Below the pieces are notes generated by a model, which did no database searches, was not told the DNA's origin, and saw only the letters and a program-made list of their open reading frames with translations. The translations under genes were made by a program, and so were the position numbers. A stretch of DNA of 64,000 nt from Hemerocallis citrina (Eukaryota > Streptophyta > Magnoliopsida > Asparagales > Asphodelaceae): positions 309,233,724 to 309,297,723 of the forward strand of contig CM030361.1 in the NCBI GenBank assembly GCA_017893485.1. The letters run 5' to 3'. Below, in pieces: positions 34,180 to 43,646 of this stretch (positions are counted from its first letter, which is position 1; the number at the start of each line of letters is the position of its first letter).

Positions 34180-36924
34180 CTAAGCACCGGGCGTGTAATG
34201 CTGTGGTGCTCGCCTCTTCTGACTAGGGTTTCGGCGCCGCATCGTGATTGGCGAGTCGGGGATTTGTTCAGATCCACCCTTCTCTTGTTGTACGTCTCCG
34301 ATAACCCTCTCCCCACTCTCTTCATCCTGCGCTTCTTCGTGAGATGGATGTGAAGTTGAACCATGTTGTTCTCTGATCTCACGTTCCCGTTGCCCCAGCA
34401 ATGAACTTGGCCTACCCCTCACACTTTTACGTCGACCCCCCCTCGGTCCGTGTAATGATCGATCCAAACGTTCGACACATCCCAAAGCATCCATATTGCT
34501 ACGGCATCCAAGGAGCATCCTCCGAGCGAAACTCTTCATAGGCGTGCCCACATTACTTTTTAGTACCTCCGCGCATTCTTTTGCCATGTCCATCGTGTTA
34601 TCAATCTAAATCAGAAAAAACCAACAAAAATAATTACACAAATTAAATAATTGAAAGAATTCATGAACTTCACGTATGAAGAAGATTATAATAAATATGA
34701 AGATTGAAGTTACCACTGTACGTATAGCTGTGGCCTTCGGTTGGAACATGGGTTGTGAACTGGAATATGCGGGTAATGGTTCAATCTCCCTCTCCTCAAT
34801 TTCTCGTTGGATACCAGCAGGTAGTACTGTATCGGGAGAGATGTACAAACGTGTATATTGTCGGAACCAAGTCATGTACTTTCCTTGCAGTCTTCCATCG
34901 TACACTGGAACATTGACGAGTACAAGTGCAAACCGTCGCTCGTTCCATTCTGCAACGTGAACACGATGGTAATCTGCCCAATCATGAGTAGGCATGCGGC
35001 CAGTACCCCTAACGGCGTGTAACTCATGATCGTATAGGTTTGCGCAGCTTGGGAGACTATCTTATTGAAGATTGAACTGTCGAAGGACTCTTTCCAGTCG
35101 TGGATGCTCGACTATACCGAAGTTGATGAGGGGAGCTGTCGTCAGCCACAACTGCGACCCGGTGGTGCATATTGGCGGTAGTCTTCCCACATGCTCAGGT
35201 GTATACGGTGCCCAAATCACGAACTCTTCACGTAGTTGGTCGAGCTCGTCTCTGTAGTACGTTATTACACCCTTGGGGTTGTCTTTGTAACTCCTTGTAC
35301 CAGCCCAATATACCCCTAATGGTTCTAACATAGCAGGATCTTCAGGTTAGGCCATCCAACCATCCTTGGGTCTCCTAATGCGGGGACGACCCAAGTGCAG
35401 TCGTGTAACGCCCCAAATCCCAAATCCACTGAATTCGAGATGTTCTACAGGATCTTTTCACTTTCTTTAGTACACTTTTACAGGGAAATTAAAACTTTTC
35501 ATCATACATCAGAGATTACATTGAAATTACACTTTTCTTTTGCACAGCGGAAGTAAAATTTACAACAATTGAAATAAAGTACAACAACATGATATAATCT
35601 TTAAGCATCCATCCTTCTTTAATCTTTAACATGACATTTACCTGCATATAAGACTGTGGGTACGTCAGTTTATTCAACCAACGAACATTATACACGGCCA
35701 TCCTCTCTATGCCGGAAATAGTATAACTTAACTTTCCATATTTAGCAAACACAAACTTGTCACATTCAAACTAAAGGGACTACCCTATTGATGTCGTGTT
35801 GTGATTGTGCACTTAATCCTTAATGCATTTATTTATGTTATATGACACTAATGCGCACTTGTTCGGATTCTATGCATCCCATACTACATAGGTCCGAGGG
35901 CAAGCCCTTATTCGTTCTTCATCTTTATAGGGTTCAATCCCCCGTTATGACTTAGTCTACTACTGTAATTACGGTAGTGTCTTAGATGTCCTATGATCTA
36001 TGAGCCCATGTCCAGGCAGCCTGGAGGAGAATCCCACGCACTGTCACGACGCATCGAGCAGGCAACCTATGGACAATTCAGTCTCCGCCATGAAACAATG
36101 GCACCACCCATAGCCACTCGAACATCCCACGAGCGTCGCCACCGGGACGATAATTCTGGAGTAGCGCCCACGCCATGTCTTGACGCATCAAGCAGGCAGC
36201 CTGTGGATCGCTCTCACACCGCTATCCGATGGCCCCCATACCCATGTTTTTCTTCTACTTTCATCACGTCTCCACTATGTACTAATCCTTAGTTTTATAA
36301 AAATCATGAACAAAATGATCTCTAGAGTTAGCCTCTCCATCAACCGGACTTATTCATTTGTTTCATCATGACCAACCTTGGTCTAATCTCATCTCAATTC
36401 ATTTTCTTTTTCAATGCCGGGGAGACTTAGCTACTCTAGTTCGAATTTCATTTCACAATTTTCAACTTGAGTACTTACAACTCATAAGATTCATATTCAT
36501 AGCCAAACAAATTTCTTTTTTTTTCATCAACATGATTTCTAATTCCATAATCATACATGAACTCATGCACTTCATAATTTCATATTTGAAATTCATATTA
36601 CTAATAAACATTCATACTTCATACTTTGCACAATATTCTCAAGTGAGAATTAATAATATCATGTCACACAACAAGGTTCTTTTTGCCAATTACTTTCTAA
36701 TAAATCCATTTCAATTTATCTTTATAAACTAAAATTTTCATAAGTGTATCTTAGAACCATAGCTCTAATTGTGCCTTTTGTTCACAAACCATATTGTATT
36801 TCATTCAAATAATACCCAACTCAATCTTATAAAATTCCTTGCATTTTTATGATAATTACCATATTTTTTCCACATTTTTTGGACATCAAAAACTCTCAAA
36901 AAAAAATATTTTTTATAAGTGCCG

Positions 36925-37000
36925 AAGGGAGGAATCGAACCCAGGCACAACGGAAAGAGAGCCAAGAGCACCCGCCGCATGGCCGAACTGTGCTAGCGAT
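36925..37000 (-). repeat. tRNA-like Pol III module inside the solo LTR (1)
   Basis: The minus strand carries an A-box-like 'TAGCACAGTTCGGCCATG' and, about 50 nt on, a B-box-like GGTTCGATTCC. Spacing and order resemble a tRNA or tRNA-derived SINE head. I did not find a full cloverleaf, so this is not called a tRNA gene. Confidence 0.4.
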
Positions 37001-37079
37001 ATGAAGGGGGCGAATTAAGTGTATATAGCTTTCGGTCGAAAGCTATATGCTTTCAACAAATGTGTGAAAAAATATTGTC

Positions 37080-37165
37080 AACACAGGGGTTCGAACCGCT
37101 CACTCCAGAGAAGCAAACCGCAGTCAGTGACCGCCTGAGCTAGTAGCTCGGGCTGTCACACTACC
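37080..37165 (-). repeat. tRNA-like Pol III module inside the solo LTR (2)
   Basis: The minus strand reads 'CTACTAGCTCAGGCGGTCAC' (A-box TRGCNNAGNNGG-like) and later 'AGCGGTTCGAACCCCTG' (perfect B-box GGTTCGAACC). It lies about 90 bp from the first module in the same orientation. Likely tRNA-derived and not a functional tRNA. Confidence 0.45.
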
Positions 37166-39924
37166 CAATAAAAACCCTTATGTTTCATATTCGCACTGTT
37201 TAAAAGAACAACTCGATGTTCAAATTAACTAGTTTCATATTGCCTTTATAAAAACTACTGAAAAATTCCAGATTAAATCTCCTTTACCTGATCTTCATAA
37301 CAGCAAGTATAAAATAATTTTTTGTACTAAAAACATAATTTTTTCCACACAATTTAATAAATCGTTCATTTAGACTACCATACTTTTATTTTCGACATTG
37401 AATAATCAATTGGTCTTCTAATCCCTTTTTATTCACAAATTTCTTATGATAATTCACTGCTATAAATTTTTTATTCACAACACATACATTTTGGTTTTAT
37501 CCATCCCCATATCAACATAAAGATTTATTTAGCATATGAATAGGTAAACTCAAAACTACTAATTTTTGAGTAGTTCTACTTTGGTGATAACAAAGTAGTT
37601 CCATTAGTTCATCTATGTCACAACATATACTACTACTCATTAATTAACATAATTACAACTCAATCATTCAAGAAAACTCTCTATTCAAATTAAAGTGTGC
37701 CTTTATCTTAATCAATTTCATGCTTCAACCATACAATTTACAAGCATTCTAATTAGAAATTTTCATGCATCATGCTAGCAATATTCCACCATCATTCATT
37801 CAAATTAATAATCATGGAGAATTCTACATACAATTTAATTTCATGCTAGAATTTCACACACAAGTTAATCACACATTTCAATCCATTCATACACTAACTT
37901 TTCAATTTAAGTGTGTTCTTATTAGTATTTTTCATGCATAGTGTTGATAATTAAGACTAGCATAGATTCCTACATTAGAAATATGAAAGTTTTACCCACC
38001 TTGTATGGAGAGGAAATACAAAAAACAACCAAGTCCTTGTAGATGAAAGCACCTCCTCCTAGACAAAGCGCGCACAAGCTCCACACCAAGCCTCCTAGCA
38101 CAAACCGAATGCTTCCTCAATGATGCCGGCCTCTCCTTCTCCAAGCAATCCCACACAACTCTCTATTTTTTTATAACTCACACTATTACTACAATAATAC
38201 TATAGCTTGGAAATATAATTTGCATATGAAAATTAGCCATGAGAGGGGGGGTATTTATACTAAAAGATAAGTGAAATGGAGGGCTAAGATTGCTTTGGTG
38301 GTTGTAGAATGAAGGGTCTAGATTAAGGTAGAAGTTATGAAAACTACCCACATCCATGAAACTACCTCCATGATCACCATGACAAAAATCAAATCTCCCT
38401 CCAAAAAAGAAGCAATCCGGCCTAGAAAGAGAGTGTGCATTGCACGTGTACGTGTAGTGCACGTGCATGCAACTAGGCCAAATTTGTACCTTTTTAATTT
38501 GTACAAAATAAAATAATGATAATTTAGTCTTCTACATGACAAGTTTTAATAAAAGAGATTTATTCATGGGCTTTGTTTTTGGGCCAAAATAGTTTATTAA
38601 AATAAATAAAATAGAAATACATTTGGGCTTTAAGAAAAGGCCTTTTTAATTAAATCAAAATAAGGCTTTAAAGAAAGGCTTTTAGTACAAAACAATTGGA
38701 GAACAAATTTATATATATATATTTATACACATCATAATAAAAATAATTCAACCCAAAATATTGCACGTGCATACTACGTGCAAAATAAATAATTTTCCAT
38801 TAATTGAAAAATCAGGGTATTACAAGTCGCTCCCAGGACCAAATCTGTAACAAAACCATCGGTCCGGTCATTTCTGATACTTCAAGCACTACATTACACA
38901 ATGCCCTGTGTAGCGTTGCCAACGCACAGCTTTCCCAGCTGTACCGGCCAGCTATGCCTAGGTCGGCGAGGAATCGTAGGTACATGAGGTGCACCGTATC
39001 GCCCGATGAGTTAGGAAATAGAACCCCTCCGATCACCGTTAGAATGTAGGCTCTGGTGTAGGACTGTACATAGTCGTCGGGCGATTCATTGGTCAGCGTC
39101 TCATCAAAATGTTCCTTCAACCAAGATATTCGGATGATTGTCCTTGGAAAATGTCACCATCGTCCGCATCCGCCTCATCAAACTCTGTACCGAGCAGTTC
39201 GTTGCACATCTCTATTTTATCAAAGTTAATATTGCCCGTCACGGCCAACCCATCTATTGGAAGACCGGATATCATCGCTATATCCTGTAGCGTCACCGTC
39301 ATCTCACCGACAGGTAGATGGAACGTGTGCGACTTTGGCCTCCAGCGCTCCACGAGTGCCGAGAGAAGTGCTCGGTCGAGTTTAACATTCCCCATCATGC
39401 TGATTCCATAGAAACCGGCCGCTACAAGGTACTCGTGGGTGCGTGGATGCACCTTCATGGTCTCGTGGGTGCGGAAATTACACCCACGCGTCGTCCCACC
39501 CCACACTTCCGTGGATCTGTGGCGATCTTGCAAGGTCAGTTCGTCGGGATTTATTGGTCCTGGACCACGACGTCCTGTCATCGAAGAGGATGCACCAACC
39601 TACACGAATCAAAAAACATAATTATTATTATTCTCAAATCAATATCACTAAATACAAAATTAGGGACAATACAAATTATTAGTTCTCACATTCTCTGTGG
39701 AATGTTCCCCCCGTGCTTCATGAGATGTCCTTCCCCTTCCGGTTCTCCTCGTTCTAACCATTTCTCTGTAACAAAGTTTGTATATATGAAACTAATTAAT
39801 CGGCGAAAATTAGCAAACACAAACCAACGAGATGAAAAAATTTCAAGAGTTCGCTTATACGCGTCAAAACAACACAAACGAGATGTAAAAATTCCTAAAT
39901 TTCGTCGTCAACTAGGGCACACCA

Positions 39925-40780
39925 AACACAAGCCAACGCAACTTGTAGAAGTCAGTTCCGACCCACTGTTTGAAATATACGCCCGTGTATCACTTTAACT
40001 CTTTAAAATAGAGCGGGAAGCGATACATTGACGTATCTCGCAAACCGTGGGTCAGAACTCGCAAATACAAGTTCCGTTGCGTTGTGAATGGTTAGCCCAA
40101 CCTACATGCACCGTTTCGTATTTTTTCAACTTCGTTTAAGCATTTTTGTATTGAGACCGAACTAAAAAAAATTCGAGGTTGATTGAAGTTTTTTCATATA
40201 CGCGTCCAAACAACATAAACGAGATGCAAAAATTTCAAAATTTGGCCGTTGAGTCGGGCTCCCCGCCCACAAGCCAATGCAACTTGTACATGGGAGTTCC
40301 GACCCACGGTTTGAAAGATACGACCATGTATCGTTTACACTATTAAAAAGTGAGCGGAAAGCGATACATAGACGTATCTCGCAAACCGCGAGTCAGAACT
40401 CGCATGTACAGGTTGGTATGACTTGTGAGTGGCCAGACCAACTTACTCGCAAAGTTTCGCTTTATTTGGACTTCGTTTAAGCTATTTTCACCTCATAACG
40501 TATTCCACAAGTTCCGAGGTCGATTAAAGGTTATTTTATATATGCGTCAAAACAACAAAAATGATAAACTTATTTCCTAAATTTGAGCGTCAACTCTGGC
40601 ACACCAAACACGAGCCGCCGGAACTTGCAGAGGTGAGTTTTGACTTTCGGTTTGAAAGATACGGCCGTGTATCACTTTATATCCGTTGTATGAAATTGAA
40701 ATGATAAACGGACGTATCTCACAAATCGTGAGACGGAAATCGCCTCTACAAGTTCCGTTACCTTCTACGCGGCGAGTCCG
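39925..40780. repeat. Right sub-terminal palindromic repeats, three copies
   Basis: Each unit is an imperfect inverted repeat: left arm 'acaagccaaygcaacttgta', 'cacggtttgaaagatacg'; right arm 'gacgtatctcgcaaaccg', 'tacaagttccgttgc'. Units lie at about 39925-40090, 40265-40440 and 40605-40775, upstream of the PMD start. The same units occur upstream of the FAR1 transposase (21585-21950). They could be transposase-binding sites or promoters. Confidence 0.7.
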
Positions 40781-41378
40781 ACCTACTCGTACAAATTGAA
40801 TTTTTTCATCTCGTTTTTTTTCATCTCCTATATTCCACCACTACAACTACCACTACTTCTACGAAAATGTCAACAAAATGTACACAACATACATGATCAG
40901 AGCTAATTATATACTCTCTAAATTATAGACTACACTACTGCGCATAATACCAAAAAACCAACTTCAAAATTGGAAAAAAAATCAATAAATTCAAAGAGTT
41001 CATTATAGTAGATTGGGATTAAGAAAATACCTGGTCCAAAGAGAGAGTGATAGAGATTTGGCGAAGATCTGAGAAGTCGCTGCACGCTGTTGTAGACAAA
41101 GGAAGACAATTTGTGCTAGGATTTAGATGATTTGGGAATTTGGATGTGAAGTTAGGGTTTGCTGTATTCGAGAGAGGAAGAGAGAGATAGGGAGCTTTCC
41201 ACAAGGGGCGGAGATCGAGAAGGCAATGAAATCGATGCCAAAGGGGTTGGGAGAGTGAACTAGGGTTTGGGGATGGGTTTTGGGAGCTCGAGAGAAAGAC
41301 AAATTGTGTTTGTGACGAAGTGAGGGAGATGAAGCCCTGAGTGTGTACAAGTGTTTGGAAAAACACTTGTACATACTT
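40781..41378. other. Leader region upstream of the PMD gene, no gene recognised
   Basis: Purine-rich on the plus strand, so CT-rich as a minus-strand leader ('ctctctttggaccaggtatt' reversed contains a possible splice donor at about 41030). An open stretch of 116 codons there is Ser/Pro/Leu-rich and has no recognisable domain; I read it as untranslated leader. Confidence 0.45.
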
Positions 41379-41458
41379 AGGCCGTTGTTGAGAACAACGG
41401 CCAAGGTATGTTTTTTGTTAAAAAAACAACCTAGGCCGTTGTCTCAAACAACGGCCTA
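41379..41458. repeat. Two hairpin-A copies at the MULE right end
   Basis: 'aggccgttgttgagaacaac' plus ggcc (41379-41402) and 'taggccgttgtctcaaac' plus aacggccta (41432-41458). Same palindrome as in the interior arrays, now next to the terminal repeat. Confidence 0.85.
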
Positions 41459-41465
41459 AGCACTT

Positions 41466-41677
41466 CTTTGGACAAAAAAAATCCACGCCAAAAAAATACT
41501 AAGTCCCAAACGTTTTTTAGCGTGAATTGACAAAATTACCCCTCCGCTTTTCACTTCGTTAGTGGAAGACTTTAGTGGGATTCGATCACAGCCGCTGATC
41601 ATGATCAAGGGTGATCGGACGGCCTATATGGCTGTTTTCCAACCCGTTGAAAACGAACCCGTTTTCAACTAAGCAAA

Positions 41678-41681
<4 letters not shown>
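41466..41681 (-). repeat. Right terminal region of the MULE
   Basis: Read from the right edge inward (minus strand): GGGTTTTGCTTAGTTGAAAA, 'CGGGTTCGTTTTCAACGGGT', 'GATCATGATCAGCGGCTGTG', '...GGAGGGGTAATTTTGTCAAT'. The layout and several blocks match the terminal repeat of the MULE-MITE at 55753 ('gggtttgttttcacgggttg', 'gatcgtgatcagcggctcag', 'gcggagggttattttgg'). No partner was found at the left end. Confidence 0.65.

Positions 41682-41765
<84 letters not shown>
41682..41765. repeat. (TA)n microsatellite
   Basis: Pure TA run of about 84 bp directly after the MULE right end. Confidence 0.95.
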
Positions 41766-41769
<4 letters not shown>

Positions 41770-42713
41770 ATTAAGAGCTGGGAAGCTGAGATTCTTATCG
41801 AGAGCTGAGATTCTCAGCCGTTCGATTGCGATCCGATGGTCAAGATTTGATCCGACTATCAACTAATATGTTGAAGGGCAAAACAGTCATTTCTCAGCTC
41901 TCTTTTTCTCATCTGAGCTACTCTCTCCCGTTCTCTCTCTTTCTCTCCTTGACGAATCCGAATAAATTCCCCTGCCCAGGTAAAAAACCCTAGCTTCGAA
42001 TACTTGGCCCATCTCACCCGTTCTCTCTCTCTCTTCGATGTGTCGCTCATCTCTCCCGTTCTCTCTCTCTATTCGATGCGATGCCCATCTCAGTTCCTGA
42101 GCATTTCGATGCTAGGGTTTTTGATTTTGGTCTATTTTAATGGCAAATGGAGTGTTGGGGTTTTGAAGGGTTTGGCTGCTATCGAAACCCACCTGATCGA
42201 ATCTCTCTTTCTCTTTGATGCGTCGCTCATCTCTCCCGTTCTCTCTCTCTCTTTCGATGCTAGGGTTTTTGGTTTTTGATTTTGGTCCATTGAGGGGTTT
42301 GGCTGCTATCGAAACCCACTCATTTGAAACCCTAACTCCACCTTTCTTCTCCACCCCGACATCTTCGAATCAGATATAATTTTATGAACATTTTTTTACC
42401 CAATTTTTTTTTCAAATCCCTTATTTTGTAAATTAATTGCTTGCTTTGAAAATTAATTTGTCAGGTAATGTTTGCATCTCAAGAATAGTTTGCGGAACAA
42501 GATGATCGGCTACAATATGTTAGGGAAGTATTCGAATCCCATTTATCCATTTTGGGGTTTGGTCTTTCTATATTTTAGGTTTAACTGTTGATAGGTCGAT
42601 TGGTGGTGGTTCACGATGTGAAACAAATTAGTATCATTCTATTTTATGTTTGGTTTATTGTTAACCATGACTTTATTATGCTATAGTAGTATACTAGTCT
42701 GTTATATTCATGT
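41766..42713 (+). repeat. Uncharacterised repeat, cut by the assembly gap
   Basis: Begins 'gtctattaagagctgggaag', has 'gccgttcgattgcgatccga' like a MULE terminal repeat in style, then a CT-rich leader with an internal duplication ('atctctcccgttctctctct', 'tttggctgctatcgaaaccc' each at least twice, 42020-42175 and 42205-42320). Possibly the left part of another transposon; the gap prevents a decision. Confidence 0.4.
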
Positions 42714-43213
42714 NNNNNNNNNNNNNNNNNNNNNNNNNNNNNNNNNNNNNNNNNNNNNNNNNNNNNNNNNNNNNNNNNNNNNNNNNNNNNNNNNNNNNNN
42801 NNNNNNNNNNNNNNNNNNNNNNNNNNNNNNNNNNNNNNNNNNNNNNNNNNNNNNNNNNNNNNNNNNNNNNNNNNNNNNNNNNNNNNNNNNNNNNNNNNNN
42901 NNNNNNNNNNNNNNNNNNNNNNNNNNNNNNNNNNNNNNNNNNNNNNNNNNNNNNNNNNNNNNNNNNNNNNNNNNNNNNNNNNNNNNNNNNNNNNNNNNNN
43001 NNNNNNNNNNNNNNNNNNNNNNNNNNNNNNNNNNNNNNNNNNNNNNNNNNNNNNNNNNNNNNNNNNNNNNNNNNNNNNNNNNNNNNNNNNNNNNNNNNNN
43101 NNNNNNNNNNNNNNNNNNNNNNNNNNNNNNNNNNNNNNNNNNNNNNNNNNNNNNNNNNNNNNNNNNNNNNNNNNNNNNNNNNNNNNNNNNNNNNNNNNNN
43201 NNNNNNNNNNNNN
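42714..43213. other. Assembly gap, 500 N
   Basis: Exactly 500 undetermined bases, a conventional placeholder length, so the true size is unknown. Reading frames across it are meaningless. Confidence 0.99.
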
Positions 43214-43646
43214 TACAATTATTTATATAGATCTAGAGATAAATCCTAAGTTAATATCTTGTTACAATAGCCATTGGATAGTATATAAGAGATAACCCTA
43301 GGATAGGAGCCACACGATCCAACTTGAAGAGCAAGTTGGGCTTTTCCTGAATCACCTAGATTCAAACCCGAAAACCCATCAGTGCTGCTGTCGGTCGACC
43401 TACCCCCAAGGTACGGTCGACCGCAACCTTCTGAAGTCCACCCGAGAGCAAACCGGTCGACCGCACAGTCGACCGTTGTCTCGCTGCAGTAGGGCGGTCG
43501 ACCGACCCCTAGGGACAGTCGACCACAACCCCTCTGTTGCCTTCTGCTAACTGTTTCTTGCCTCCACTTCGTTTCCAATCGCCTTTGTCTCGTCATTGTC
43601 TTATCGTCTTCTTATCCAATCTCGTATGCAAGACATAAACCCAACA
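43214..43646 (-). mobile_element. Partial copia-type LTR abutting the gap
   Basis: The minus strand starts TGTTGGGTTTATGTCTTGCA at 43646 and runs into the gap. It contains several CGGTCGACCG/GGTCGACC motifs (43390-43530), like the LTR at 14536-15131 and that at 44428-45158. It interrupts the minus-strand LINE. The 3' end is not visible. Confidence 0.6.

Larger units (their letters stand above)
35404..38824 (-). mobile_element. Solo LTR (3421 bp) with AGTCG target duplication
   Basis: On the minus strand it starts TGTAATACCCTG and ends GGGGCGTTACA, like the solo LTR at 22123. It is flanked by AGTCG at 35399-35403 and 38825-38829. No internal region or partner LTR is present. It lies in the PMD coding region; the insertion plus duplication is 3426 bp, a multiple of three, and the exon halves join in frame when it is removed. 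Motif 'gcatcccatactacataggt' (reverse) is shared with the other LTRs of this type. Confidence 0.9.
34180..39761 (-). pseudogene. Plant mobile domain (PMD/MAIN-like) gene, split by a solo LTR
   Basis: Minus-strand relative of MAIN/MAIL1 plant mobile domain proteins, a family found both as host genes and in transposons. Reconstructed exons: 39761-39690 (starts 'MVRTRRTGRGRTSHEARGEH', basic), 39599-38825 continuing after the LTR as 35403-34714, and 34605-34180 (stop). Splice sites are AAT|GTGAG, TGTAG|GTTGG, GTG|GTAACT and TTTAG|ATTG. PMD signature: 'HLPVGEMTVTLQDIAMISGL' then 'GLAVTGNINFDK', 'YTRAYILTVIGGVLFPNSS' and 'LRFLADLGIAGRYSWESCAL'. The C-terminal exon is Arg/Ser/Gln-rich ('MRRRNPSQKRRAPQHY'), possibly a nuclear signal. 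Breaks: a frameshift at about 39130, stops at about 35349 and 35061, and the LTR. Its role in the transposon is unknown. Confidence 0.85.
21387..41681 (+). mobile_element. Large degenerate MULE with FAR1 transposase, PMD gene and hairpin arrays
   Basis: I read this as one about 20-kb Mutator-like element (about 12.6 kb without its two solo LTRs). In order: sub-terminal palindromic repeats (21585-21950), FAR1-type transposase (plus), hairpin array 1, telomere-like/ACATGTGG region, hairpin array 2, PMD gene (minus), three palindromic sub-terminal repeats (39925-40780), two hairpins (41379-41458) and a right terminal region (41466-41681) resembling the terminal repeat of the MULE-MITE at 55753. 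The repeats upstream of both genes and the shared hairpin tie the parts together. The left terminal repeat is missing; the junction with the gypsy fragment is at about 21387. The unity of the element is inference. Confidence 0.6.

Noticed and set aside
41019..41366. Ser/Pro-rich protein upstream of the PMD gene
   Set aside because: Low complexity, no domain, sits where an untranslated leader is expected.
42646..43249. Open frames across the N run
   Set aside because: They consist of undetermined bases; meaningless.
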